Assembly: GCA_026874595.1 (NCBI GenBank)
Contig: CM049318.1
Location: 37,843,956-37,907,955, forward strand
Origin: Sipunculus nudus
Lineage: Eukaryota > Annelida > Sipuncula > Golfingiida > Sipunculidae
Length of the DNA: 64,000 nucleotides
Reading direction: 5' to 3'
A program made the position numbers and the translations under genes. Shown here one piece after another: positions 10,141 to 22,500 of the stretch (position 1 is its first letter; each line of letters starts with the position of its first letter). The notes below the pieces were generated by a model, which saw only the letters and a program-made list of their open reading frames with translations, was not told the DNA's origin and searched no databases.

Positions 10141-12712
10141 GACCTTTTGTATAAAATCATCCAATATTCATTGGGGTACTATGGAGCTCTGTAGCATGAA
10201 GGTTATGGGTAACAGACACCTATTTTCAAGGTTTACAAGATGACTTTTCAGGGGTCTCCCAGCATGTCAAAAAATAAAATTCTAGGTCCAGTTATTATGA
10301 TTTGTGCCCTGTTAACAAATCCAAATGTTTATTCTGGGGGGGTATTTCAAAACCGCATAGGATGAAGGATATGGGTAACAGAGATGTAATTTCAGGTGCA
10401 CAAGGAGACTTTTCAGGGGCCTCCCAGCATATCAAGAAAGGAGATTCTAGGTCAAGTCATTATAATTTGTGCTCTGTTAACAGATGACCAAATCTTTATT
10501 CTGGGGAGTACTTCGGAGCCCCAGAGCATGAAGGATATGGGTAACAGGGACCTTATTTCGGGTTTCCATGTAGACCTTTTATGGGCTTCCCTGGAGGTGA
10601 GGACAGAAGATTCTAGGTCCAGTCATTATGATTTGTGCCCTGTTAATATATGACCAAATCTTTATTCTGGGGGGTACTTCAGAGCCCCATGGCCCACAGA
10701 ATATGGGTAACAGGGACCTTATTTCGGGTTTCCATGTAGACCTTTTATGGGCTTCCCTGGAGGTGAGGACAGAAGATTCTAGGTCCAGTCATTATGATTT
10801 GTGCCCTGTTTACAGATGACCAAATGTTTAAAGATCACAAAAGTAGAGAAAAAAAATCGTAAAAAATAAAAAAATATAGGTGGCGCCACCAATCTCCAGA
10901 AATTGATGAAACACTCCATGATCAATATCCATGCAAAGAATCATGGTGATTAATGCATTAGTTGTTCAGATACTTGAGCTTTTGTATTAAATTTTGCATT
11001 ATTCTGGGGGGTACTTCAGAACCCCATAGCTCGAAGAATATAGGTCACAGTGACCTAATTTCAGGTTTAAAAGAAGAATTTCCATAGACCTCCCAGGATT
11101 TCAAGTAAGAAGATTCCCGGTCTAGCGGTTACAATTTGTGCCCTGTTAACAGACAGACGCCTGGATGGCCGGACGGACGACAGACAAAAGGTGATCCCTA
11201 CAGCTCAGATGACTTTCAGTCAGCTGAGCTAAAAATTAAAAAAATACAGGTGGCGCCATCAGAATGCAGAAACTGATGAAACATTTCATGATCAATATCC
11301 ATGCAAAGAATCTAGTGATCAATATAATAATTGTTCAGATACTTGAACTTTTGTATCAAATTTTCCATTATTCTGGGGGGTACTTCGGAGCCCCATAGCT
11401 CAGAGGTTATGGGTAACAGAGACCTAATTTCAAGTTTTTAAGGAAACTTTTCATGGGCCTCTCAGCATGTCAAGAGAGAAGATTCTAGGTCCAGTTGTTA
11501 CGATTTGTGCCATGTTAACAGATGACCGCATCTTATGAGGTCTCAAAAATAGAGAAAAAAATTCGTAAAAATAAAAAAAAATACAGGTGGCGCCACCATA
11601 CTGCAGAAACTGATGACACATTCCATGATCAATATCCATGCAAAGAATCATGGTGATCACTGCAATAGTTGTTTAGATACTTGAGCTTTTGTATCAAATT
11701 GTCCATTATTCTGAGGGTTACTTCAGATGACTTACAGTCAGCTGAGCTAAAAACACTTAATGGTCAATATCCATGCAAAGAATCATGATGATCTCCGTAT
11801 TAGTTGTTCAGATACTTCAGCTTTTGTATCAAATTGTCCATTATTCTGAGGGATACTTCAGAGACCTATAGCTTGAAGGATATGGGTAACAGAGACCTAA
11901 TTTCAAGTTTCCACAGGCAATCTTCATGGGCCTCCTTGCATGACAAGAATGAAGTTTCTAGGTCCAGTTGTTGCAATTTGTACCCTCTTGATAGATAACA
12001 TAGGTGGCGCCACCAGTCTGCAGGAACTGATGGAACATCTCATAATCAATATGTATGCCAAAAATCATGACCATCAGTCAAGTATTAAATGAGATATTGA
12101 AGTTTTTGTTTAAAATTTTTTACTTTTCTGGGGGGTAGTTTGGGGCCCCATAGCTCGAAGAATATGGGTAACAGAGACCTAATTTCTGGTTTCCATGGAG
12201 ACTTTTCATAGGTCTCTCAGTGTGTCGAGAATGAAGATTCTAAGTCCAGTCATTACGATTTGTGCCTTGTTAACAGATGTTCACATTTTTAAAGGTCCCA
12301 AAAATAGAGAAAAAAATTCGTAAAAAATCGAAAAATACAGGTGGCGCCACCAGTCTTCAGGAAATGATGGAACCTCTCATGATCAATATGTATGCCAAAA
12401 ATCATGACCATCAGTCAAGTAGTTAATGAGATATTGAAGTTTTTGTATGAAATTTTGGACTTTTCTGGGGGGTACTTTGGGGCCCCATAGCTCGAAGGAT
12501 ATGGGTAACAGAGACCTAATTTCTGGTTTCCAAGGAGATTTTTCATGGACCTCCCAGGATGTCAAGTAAGAAGATTCCAGTTCTAGCGGTTACGATTTGT
12601 GCCTGGTTAACGGACAGACGGACAGACAGACAGACAGACGGACAGACAGACGGACGGCGGACAAAGAGTGATCGCTATAGCTCAGATGACTTTCAGTCAG
12701 CTGAGCTAAAAA
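10141..12712 (+). repeat. Tandem and dispersed monomer array with GGTGGCGCCACC palindromes (array 1)
   Basis: Repeated blocks include TATTCTGGGGGGTACTTC, GAGCCCCATAGCTCGAAG, ATATGGGTAACAGAGACC, AAGATTCTAGGTCCAGTC and GATTTGTGCCCTGTTAACAG. The first part (10320-10830) has a period of about 166 bp. Later monomers are about 340-420 bp and also hold a CATGATCAATATCCATGC block. GGTGGCGCCACC or a one-base variant sits at 10879, 11249, 11586, 12003 and 12340. Two units end in GACGGACA-type runs followed by CAGCTGAGCTAAAAA (11150-11235 and 12600-12712), which looks like the 3' end of the element. Short open frames across the array come from the repeat and are not genes. An inverted copy lies at 41896-42430. 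Confidence 0.85.
12604..12662 (+). repeat. GACA/GACG microsatellite at the end of array 1
   Basis: Alternating ACAGACGGACAGACAGAC units directly before the CTCAGATGACTTTCAGTCAG end block. Confidence 0.85.
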
Positions 12713-14440
12713 CAGTTAATATGATAGTCCTGATAAATATGAGTTCACACATTAACTCACAAACCCACACCTATGCAAAACAACTGCCAGTAGCTGATCC
12801 AATTCAATGTGTAAAATTTTGGAAGAGAGTTTTGGTATTGTTGGTAGCTTTAGTAAAATGTCTGGGTCCAACCCCACTGTGAACAAAATCACACAATATA
12901 ACGTTGTCAAGTTTTTATTCTGGGTGAATGGCCAGGATATTCAATATCTTCATTTTGGCAGGGGCAGCAAAAGAACTTGGTGCCAAAATGAGGTCTGACT
13001 TCCCTGGTCCCACCCCACCTAGTGTCTGAGTGTAATTGTGACATTTCTAAGGCACCTAACTGCTCTGATCTTCATGACAGATTGAAACTTCTAGATTTTT
13101 CAAACCAATTTGCCTATAAAACCATAAATTTAGGCTTGCTAATTATGTATCTTACTTTTCAATCATTAATATCACGGTCATCTTCATTCTTATTAACTTC
13201 ATCATCATTCATTATACAGTGCCAGAGGCGAGCAGCAACCCTATCCTTAAAAAAAGTAGTCTCACAATACTAGTACATAAATAATCCAATAACTGACCAA
13301 GACTGTCCAGCTTAAACCATAAATTGCAATACCAGGGAATGTCCTATGTGTTAATCAATGGAGTTAAAATGCCTTCACTGAGAATCATTCAATATTCAGT
13401 CCCATCTGTGTCATGGACAAACACTACAAGTGTTAAGTTTGATTGGCAGGCTTTGTCTGGTTAAATATGTCTTGCATACCTCCCACCAAGAAACTAAACT
13501 GAACACACCCCATTATTCTGCAAATTATTTCCAATATATTTTCTGGGATTTTTATTTGTGCAAAATTATGCAAATACAACGAGGATCCATTGGAACATCA
13601 AAATAATTATTGCATTACTTAGAGATAAAATAAAATCTGATATTATCTACTGTAACAGATTTCATTTACAGGTAACATTTAAGATCTGTTCTTAACAATA
13701 CCAGTCTTTTGCCTTTTGATGCCATATGCATGGATAACCTTAACAAGATCCTGCTGAAGCTACTGTACTAATAACTGTATTGATGGGGTGTCTTACTCAA
13801 GAAGGTATCATGTTTGTGATAATTTCCTTTTTGTAAAAGTCACAGATTTGAATTAAACCTTTGCAAACATAAAAACAACCACAGTACATTACCCCACCGG
13901 GTTATTCAGTTTCCTTACTACTTTACCCTCAGATCAGAGACACCTGTTACATTTGATCTCTTATGCAAACAATACCTCTGACTTCAGCAAGGTAAATAAG
14001 TGGGAAGGTGAGAAGAGGACTTGGCATATATATATATCTACTTATTTAAGCACACAGTATTTACACAAGGTAGACAAAACAAACACCCCTGAGTGCCCTG
14101 TTACCCCAGCGTGAACTACCTGGGCAGAAGTAGTTCTGTATGTTTTGAGTCTTAACAAGCAGACAGGTGCCAACTGACAGTGATGAAGATTATACAAAAA
14201 TACAGTTCTTTTCACTGAGTAGTTCTTATCCTGCTTTGAATCATTCCCTTCACTATACACAGCTAGGCCACTTAACACTACCTCATTTGACTACAATTCT
14301 CTAAAGAAAAGCATATATGACTAATTTTCAGTCAGAATTTTTTTAAACTAAAATCAATCTTCCAGAAAAGGAATAAGTTAAGACTGGCTTAAGCTGATAT
14401 CATTTGTAACTGGAATACGGGTAGTCGACAAGCAACTACG
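12713..14440. other. Intron sequence with no recognised features
   Basis: AT-rich DNA between two repeat elements. A short TATATATATAT run lies near 14028-14038. No exon or repeat family was identified. Confidence 0.45.
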
Positions 14441-15576
14441 TGTATCCGCCTAAATCAGAGTGAAACGGGTGAAGCGAGGCATGGATTGAATGGCAAGGGG
14501 AAATATAGTGAAGTGTTGCATATTAGCATGGATGTCTGCAGCCAAATTGTGTATGTAGGTTGCGCAACCTACCACAAAATCCAGAAAGCCGTCCAAGTTG
14601 TATACATATGCAAAATTTAAGGCAGATATGTCAAACCACTACATGTATATGAGTGATTTTTGCCCTTGGCAGACAAACAGATGGACGCTGTGCAAAAATG
14701 GTTGCAGATGGCGCCACCGGTTTTGCGTATGATAAAGAGCTATGTGAGAACTATACACATGCAAAACTTTGGCCCAATCATTAAAACGGTTCCCAAGATA
14801 TGAGCTTGGATATCTGCTGTATAAACTAGAATATAGGTGGCGCCACCTTTCATAAAATCAAGAGAGCTGTCGGGGATGTATAAACCTGCAAAATTTTAGG
14901 CAGATATGTCAAACCACTGCCGAGATATGAGTGATTTTATCCCACGGCAGACAAACAGACAGGAGCTGTGCAAAAATGGCTGCAGGTGGGGCCACCATTT
15001 TTTGTGTATGTTATCAAGCTCTCCAAGGGCTACATTTGTGCAAAAAAATTTTTCTGAACGGTCAAACGGTTCCCGAGATATGTAGATAACGATAACGTGA
15101 ATGTAGGTGGCACCACCTGTCATAAAATCAGAAAAGCTATCCAGGATGTATACCATGCTGAATTTCAGGTGAATTAGTCAAACCACTGCAGAGATATGAG
15201 TATTTTAACCCAAGGCAGACGAACAGATGGACACTGTGCAAACATGGTTGCAGGTGGCGCCACCATTTTTTGTGTATGTTATCAAGCTCTCCAAGGGCTA
15301 CATTTGTGCAAAAAAATTTTTCTGAACGGTCAAACGGTTCCGGAGATATGTGGGTTTATGTGTGGAAACAGACGCACAAAGGGACGCAGAGCGCAGAGGA
15401 AAGGTCAGAGGTCAAAACACAATCGGGGCACAGCAGTTCACATGTGGCCCGAACATAATCCTGGGTTCGTAAAATTCCGACCAGCGGTTACGGAGGAGTT
15501 CTCCGGACACCTACGCGGCGGAGGTCGCGGGGGGCTGAAAACATAGTATCCGCAAAACTCTGTTTTGGCGGATACA
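14441..15576. mobile_element. Non-autonomous DNA element with terminal inverted repeats and internal ~270-bp monomers (array 2)
   Basis: The left end TGTATCCGCCTAAATCAGAG and the reverse complement of the right end, TGTATCCGCCAAAACAGAGT, agree closely, giving terminal inverted repeats of about 20 bp. Inside are roughly 270-bp monomers recognised by CAAAAATGGTTGCAG at 14693, 14972 and 15238, each paired with a half-unit built on CATAAAATCA and GTCAAACCACT...GAGATATGAG. GGTGGCGCCACC or one-base variants lie at 14707, 14836, 14985, 15106 and 15253. A near-perfect palindrome fills 15546-15575 at the right end. No transposase is present. The target duplication is unclear, so the exact ends are inferred. 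Confidence 0.7.
15546..15575. repeat. Terminal hairpin palindrome
   Basis: The 30-base segment begins GTATCCGCAAAAC and ends TTTTGGCGGATAC, so its two halves are close reverse complements. It gives the right end of the 14441-15576 element its own foldback structure. Confidence 0.8.
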
Positions 15577-17489
15577 ATGAATATGACTAATGTTATTGGA
15601 AAATGTAGACTTGAGAAAAAATGTTATTTTACTGGTATTTAAAATTTTAAGGTAAATTCCTTGGATACGTTCAAGAAAAGTATTTTTGACCAATACTGGC
15701 CAGTGGGCTGAATCAGGCCTCACATCATAGATCTGTACTTAAGAGCACACAAGTACAGCCACCCAGGCAGAACTTCCCATGTTCCAGTCACGGGTCACAG
15801 GGCGTGAAGATGGGACGAGTAAACACAATACTTCATGATCCAATGTTTTGTTACTGCAGCTATTTCCCATTATTTCACTGACCTGAATATTTGACTATAA
15901 TGGTACCTTAAATATACAGTGGAACATGAATGTTTAAATATTCTGCCTCCCAATATAGCATGACAACAACAACCTAGAAACAAAATATGTACATAGTGGA
16001 ACCTCCCAAATGCATAAACTCATGGAACCTGGGTTTCTGCCAATGACACAGTTGTTCATATTGAAGAGGTTACTGAAATCAGAATACATTCTTTCATGCA
16101 TGTGCCTTAAGTGTACTACATTCAAGCAATATCAGGAATGGATGGATGCTGAAAAGCAGATGTTTCTATAATTAAGAAATTGAGCTTGAGTATACAGATA
16201 AATCAAACAGAAAAACTTACTGATATACATTTTTTTTTTAACACCAACAGTACGTTAATTAACTAAACAACATAATCAGTTGTCTTGCAAGATCAATTTT
16301 TCATCAAATCATAAAAGTTTAAGTCACAGGTTAAATTGAACAGTTGTGTATTTTCTAATAACTTATCAGTTTGTTCTGGGACCGTGGATGTCCTGTTTGA
16401 ACACATTAGCCATAAAACTAATACCAAACACGTCAACAATAATTATACACACAGGAGAGGTCAGATAGTCATTGACTGAGAGTAAATATTAAACTGATAA
16501 TGAAGATTACTCTAAAAGTAACTAAAAAAGTCTATCCCTATAAGATTGAACATCAGATTCATGAGCTAAGTGTACAATGGTGATTAAAGGTGGAGAAAAG
16601 CATGACATAACAGAATGTCAGAATTTGAAGGCACTCGATCTACTCACACAAAATAACATGATTTAAAATCAAATTAAAATATAAATCACCACATACACTT
16701 TCCATTTATTTCTTGAAGTTAGAATCTGCCTTCAGGTGTCAGCACCCATGCCATTGCCTTATACACACAGATTTACAAACACAAAATTATCCTTTGCTGA
16801 TGGTCAGATCTGATTCAACTAAAATCAGATTGACTCAAAAATAACACTGAATTCCAGCTTGTCCAAAAGCCTGCCACTTCACAAAATATCAATAAGATTG
16901 ACATATAAACTTATTAAGACATATCAAAATCTGACAAATAATACAATAGATAGAACAGATGGAGGTAATTTATTGGACAGTCTACAAGGAAGAAACAATT
17001 GTACAACAACTGAAATTGGACAGACACTGACCATTGTGCCATCTAGTGGCTCTTACCTACACTGACACTGCTGAGAACATACCAGTACTACCTGTAAAAG
17101 CCCATTTAGAAACCCGACTGATCTTATATGATGGATATTTATCAATAGTATTCAACTGGCTGTACCAAGTAATGTATAAAATCATGTGACCTGGACCAAT
17201 GTTTAAGGCGTTTTTTTTTTAAGGATCATCATGGATAAAAAACATTCAAGATGAAACTTAACACTCGGGTCAATCAGGAACATGCATACCATTTTTTAAA
17301 ATTTCATTGGATTTAAACAATTTTCAATGCAATGCAAAATCAAGGCTTTTCTAAATTAACTAAAATTAAATACCTAAAATTAACACACAAAAGGTCACAA
17401 TGACCAAGATTCATCGTTGTAAGAACTTGTTTAGAATGAATGTCATGATAAATTGGAAATCCATGTGTCAAACCATTTCCAAATGTGTC
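15577..17489. other. Intron sequence with no recognised features
   Basis: AT-rich DNA with a T run at 17210-17220. No exon or repeat family was recognised. Confidence 0.45.
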
Positions 17490-17575
17490 CTTTTGATTGA
17501 ACATCAAGTCAGATTGTCTGACAAAAAGACAGACCCCTTGTCATCACTATAGCTGTGGTCAACTGAGCTAAAAAC
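17490..17575 (+). repeat. Truncated 3' end of the CAGCTGAGCTAAAAA repeat family
   Basis: The sequence ATCACTATAGCTGTGGTCAACTGAGCTAAAAAC (in parts) with upstream GACAAAAAGACAGACCCC resembles the end block of array 1 at 12600-12712. The rest of the unit is absent or too diverged to see. Confidence 0.55.
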
Positions 17576-18096
17576 ACAGAATTTAGCTCTGTTTTACATT
17601 CCGTCAGAATAATGGGAAATGTTTAAGTGGTTCTCTGCTTAAACGTACAAGGACTTTCCTAAGAAGTTGCTTTTTCAAGGACTTTCTAGGTCTGGGCATT
17701 GTCATTTTAATGCAAGCACTTTCAAGTTTTCAAAGACTAGTACAAACCCTTGGGTGCATTTCTCTAGACTTGTTACATTCATTCTGAACTCATTCCACTT
17801 AATCACTGCCTGCAATGGAAGGTCTTGCCATAAATTACAGCCAAGAAAATGGCAAATGGCAGAGGATGTTCTGACCACTGAGAGCTTGGCACAGCAGGTT
17901 TAAAATTTGATGATCAAATTTGACACCCCCCATACCCTTCATGCTCTCACTGGCTGAAGCCTTCTTGCCTTCGTGCCAGTGACTCAGTGTTGATATCCAG
18001 GAAACACATACCATTGTAAGCAGTAAGAAAATAGAATGATTTTAGAGCAAATATAACACAACCACTGCCACAGGACTTTAATATTAAGATTCTCAC

Positions 18097-18310
18097 CTCG
18101 AAAGGCATCTCTGTGCTAATTTTCGGTGCGTTCTTCTGCTTGCTTCCTTTGGGCAGGATGTAGACAATCGAAATATCCAGAGCACCGACTGACTGACTGG
18201 CCTTGAAATCCTTTTGATTCCCTGCCTCATCGTATACACACAGCATGTGACTGGCCGGGCTAAGCTTATTGGATGCCGCAACTTGTACAAGCAGGTCCAT
18301 CATTTGTTTA
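18097..18310 (-). CDS. COBL: COBL-like gene, exon 2
   Basis: The exon encodes (G)KQMMDLLVQVAASNKLSPAS through VYDEAGNQKDFKASQSVGAL, DISIVYILPKG and KISTEMPFE. It matches the N-terminal part of the COBL/COBLL1 ubiquitin-like region: the MMDLLV..A..N.L.PA.H motif, the GAL(D/E)I..V..LPKG strand and the linker that leads to KTQRL. Acceptor: a long T-rich tract then TTTTTAG|TAAACAAATG, with first exon base 18310. Donor: CCTTTCGAG|GTGAGA, last base 18097. It begins by completing the split glycine codon from 19387 and ends in phase 0, joining directly to 5225-5450. The open frame continues past the donor but loses homology there, which supports the splice. In vertebrates the same linker position also precedes the second half of the UBL. 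Confidence 0.9.
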
Positions 18311-19386
18311 CTAAAAATATAAAATGAATAATATTAAAATATACACAAATAATACAAGTGAGTTCTTTTAAGTGGTATCCATAAATGACTAGATGTACTA
18401 CACTGTCATGTACAATCACAGTGCCTATTAAGAAATATTCATATAATAAATTTCTTGTAGGGGCATATATGATATTCCGTACTGAGGAATATCATCCACT
18501 TAAAAGACAATTTTATTTCAAGGAGGGATGAAGAGCGTCAAAATTATTTAACTATAACACTTAGGACAAAAGGAAATTTTAATAGCTTCCATGGGATATC
18601 TTGTGATTGTGAATACTCATAGCCTATCAGGCAAAACAAAGCTGTTTACAAGCTATTTGAATAATTCCTAAACAGTTTTATTTTGTTGTAGCCTAAGAGG
18701 ATATCTGACAATATATTTTGATACTTGGCTAAATCTGGATAAAATGGTAAAGTTACTCAAGTCTTCTTTTCAAATTACATCAATAGTTAAGATCATGTTC
18801 TATGACCAATATGAATACATGAACAGATAGTACCACAATCCACTGACAGATGTCAGCACATGCCACAAATTTGTCCACGGGTCAGCAAGTGCATTATTGA
18901 TAACCTGACACAAACAACACAGCTGTTCCAAATTCTTGATCTTCTACAAAAAAGGGCATTTACTAACATGTGCTTATGTGTATGTGTACTTGAATTATCA
19001 ACAAAATGCTTCTAAGGCCAACTGAAAGGTTAGTTCCTGAGGCACTGTTTTTCATAAAACAGTTTGGGAAGGTAAATTTATTCCCCTTTTATTAAAATTT
19101 TTCAATAACAATTTACTATGATTAGGGACAAGATAATAACAGCAATGTTTTGCAACACAGATAATAACATATATTACAAAAAAAAATGTGTCCAAATTAT
19201 GATTATTTTATTTTCTTAGAAGAAATGTCCAAGCAGCTTGAGCCTGAAATCAGTAATTTTCTACTGAAAACCACATGAACATTTCTGACATGGGTGGTCA
19301 AAATTAATGCCCGCAGTGCCTGAGAATCCAATCTTTCTTAATTTCTGGCCTTATGTAATGAATGTGCATGTGTTTGTGTCACTCAC
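18311..19386 (-). other. Intron between COBL-like exons 1 and 2
   Basis: A 1,076-base intron with GG|GTGAGT donor and TTTTTAG acceptor on the minus strand. It interrupts a Gly codon (phase 2). No repeats of note. Confidence 0.8.
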
Positions 19387-19582
19387 CCTGTGTCTACAGT
19401 AATACTGCGGGTATCTCCGCTGGGGAGGACCACTGTCAGCTCTACCTCCCCCGGTAACAAGTCTCCGCCCCCTTCCTCCACGTACATGGCTGATCCGTTG
19501 TGTCTGTCTGGCCCTCCCAGCCCCATGCCAGGTGTGGTTTTGCTCATGGTTGATGTCATCTCTAATTCATGTCAATTTCTAC
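19387..19582 (-). CDS. COBL: COBL-like gene, exon 1 (start codon and first UBL strand)
   Basis: The likely start is ATG at 19559-19557; a second in-frame ATG follows four codons later (19547). An in-frame TGA five codons upstream rules out a longer frame. The peptide starts MTSTMSKTTPGMGLGGPDRH and ends VELTVVLPSGDTRSITVDTG. The last part matches the VEL.VVLP.G....TV strand that opens the UBL region of COBLL1. The coding part is 173 bases and ends in phase 2, GG|GTGAGT at 19387. The exon probably begins at 19582, after a TTTACAG acceptor, leaving a 23-base untranslated stretch and implying an upstream noncoding exon. A GGGGGC-rich codon block (VEEGGGDLLPGE) makes it GC-richer than its flanks. 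Confidence 0.85.
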
Positions 19583-22500
19583 CTGTAAATGACATTAACA
19601 ACTGGTTACACAACATACAATACCCCTGATGTTGATTTACATATATGTAACAGCCATTAAACAGTCTATAGAGTCACACATCTTAACTAGAAAATGCCCT
19701 AAAAAATTTCTTGAAATTCTGTTCATAATTGCAACGTTGTGAGTTATGTTGTGAACTAAAACACAAGAACAGGGATGAACACACCCTTCTTGTGGAGGCA
19801 ACTAGACAATACATGAAAATCTAAAACATTTTATTCAGATCAACTCTTAATTTCACCAGTTAATTCTTACTTATATTAATCTTATAGTACCAATTCAATC
19901 CATCAGGTATCAGCACCTATGAGTGTTCTTTGCCTGCAGACAGATGTACCAACAAGATGACAAGACAAAGACCTGGATCAACAGCAATTCTTGACCAACA
20001 GCAAATTGTACTTTTATCTAGCATCAATAACCTTTTTGAAATATCTTAAATTACTAATATTAAATATCTGAAATTACAGGAGGCCAAAAGGATGTCTTCC
20101 AAAATATTTTCTGACTTTATTTCTCAAGGTCAAGGTCTTTCAAGGGAAAGACTCTTTAAAGACTTAACTTTTTTCTTTTCTTTTTTTTTGCATGACTTCA
20201 ATTTAACCATCCCTTCATTTGTTATTTATATATAATCATGCACCATTTTCTTTTCTTTTAAATCATTTAGCATTTTCATGCACAAGGCTACGTACTTTAC
20301 AAAAATGCTGCTTTCTCAACAGCATGCTTTGCTGCTCTTGGTCCAACCAGCCATTAGTAGAGTACACTCGATTCTTTTCAAAGACACTTTCAAAATTAGG
20401 TTATTCAAACACTTTCAAGATTGTGAAAATACACAACAAAATGTTTAAGGATTTACAAGGATTTTTGTGGGAAACCTGCAAGGTGATTACGTATCTGTTC
20501 AAATGTTACTGGCAGATGTAATTCATATTCCAACTAGGCAGAATTCCCCATGCCGAGTTATATTGATGTCATATCTAATTCATGTGAATCAGTGAGTGTA
20601 AATTACATTTACACCTAATCACATAATGACTGACGCATTTCAACATACATATAAATCAGCAAACACAAATTTATAAAGAACCAGATGAAATGCATACAGG
20701 GCTGCCTCACTTACATTCTGGAGCCATTCAATCACAACCTCAAATTGACACAAAAACATGGATGCAAAAGCTCACTGACCCATTGATTTACAATGCTCAC
20801 AGATAAATGACTCACAGACAGGTGATACAGTTTAAACTGACAAAAAAAAAAACAATATTTCTCGGCAGACAACCAACCAGAGTCTGTTTTAATAATCCAA
20901 TGAAATAAAGCCAGGTGTTCCTATAACTGGCAGCACCTGCCGATATTACGACATTAATCCTATATAGGGCAACTTCATCAACCGTAAAGCAGGGGTTAAA
21001 ATTATCAGAGGCCCAGTGGCTAGAGGCTTGTCTTTCAAGGTTCAGGTTGGTTATACATCTACTTTTTATCTACCATTGTGTAAAGTAAACAGGTGATTTC
21101 ACTTGGAACTGCACGAGCAGCACATCATGGATTTTACTGAAACTCCATGTACACATCTACAGGTTTGCATATGCAAAAGTGATTAATTCTTGGGTTACTC
21201 CATGTACTAATCAATCCTGAGTGATCCTTTTAATCTCATAGCAGTTTTGAAGACAGCTAGCCCAGTAAGGGGATCATGCTACTTATGACACTATACATAT
21301 ATAGCTATACCTCAATTTAGGTCAAGCAAACATATTCCAAATCTCATTATATTATCATAATACATAATTGCCAATGACAAAAATATTATTATATATTTTA
21401 CATAAAATGAGCCTAGTTCCTGGAGGTAAAACATTTTTTCTATCTATTTTTCCACAAAAACATGAGGTTGTGTGATTTGTTCAAAAACTACTGGCATATC
21501 TATGAGCACTGTCAACTCAGCAGTGATGTAACACACTAGGAAATCCCCTGTGACTAAAAATTCTAATCTCAGTAAAAGGCTAAAAGCATAGTATTTCTGC
21601 CACTGTCAGTCCCAAATTTTCAAAAGGAAATAAAAACAACATGCATAACTAGATCTGAGTTGTTGATAAAAATTCAATCCATGATGTCACATGTGTAAGA
21701 GCCCATCAAATCAGGGCAAAGTCTGGGATCTGGATGAAATCCTCAATTCACACAAAAAACACATGTGGAATAGGCTTACTTAACTTCAAAGGTGGTGTTC
21801 AAAATTTAAGGGGGACACATGCATTTTTTCTTATATAAGAAATATGTTTTGTAAAATAGTAGACCAAGGTGGCCTATGAAAGTCTATGATTGTATTAAAT
21901 ATATTTCAAGCCCTGTATAGGAGACAGGAACATTAAACTGAGTACAAACAATGCAAGAAATAATCTTGACAAAATGTGTCAATATCTCTCACTTACACTC
22001 AGACCTGATAGCGACAGTCTATAATAAAACATGTTTTAATGACCACCATTAACATAAACATGTGAATGTTTTTTGTCCTTGACCTTCACAGATAGATGAG
22101 TATACTAGCAATTAACATCTCAATAAAATCCCTGATGGGTTGACAAATAATACTCATACATAATTTGAAAGAACAACACAGCATCACCTGACAAATAAAA
22201 CAGGGCTTAAATATCAAACAGTAACATATAAAACACTCAAATAACCTACCAAACATAACACTTTACTTACTGCAACTTAGAGTATAATCTTGATCTTTAA
22301 AATACAACAAGATCCCAATTTGGTTTTTTTTTTATATTCTTAAATTTGAAGTCTCACAAGAAATTGTAAAAATATTTAAAAAGATAAATAACAAAAGGTT
22401 AACCATAACAGATGAACAAATGATGTATTCAGTTTTTGAAATCAATCAGTCAATTAACCAACAGGAAGATCACAACATGTCGGAGGCCTGTCAGTGAAAA

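Noticed and set aside
10302-10819. Short overlapping open frames that encode similar peptides
   Set aside because: They are translations of the array-1 repeat monomer.
15196-15546. Plus-strand frame of about 116 codons, arginine- and glycine-rich
   Set aside because: It lies wholly inside the monomer array of the 14441-15576 element and has no recognised domain.
19390-19629. Plus-strand frame opposite COBL-like exon 1
   Set aside because: It is the antisense of a well-supported exon on the minus strand.
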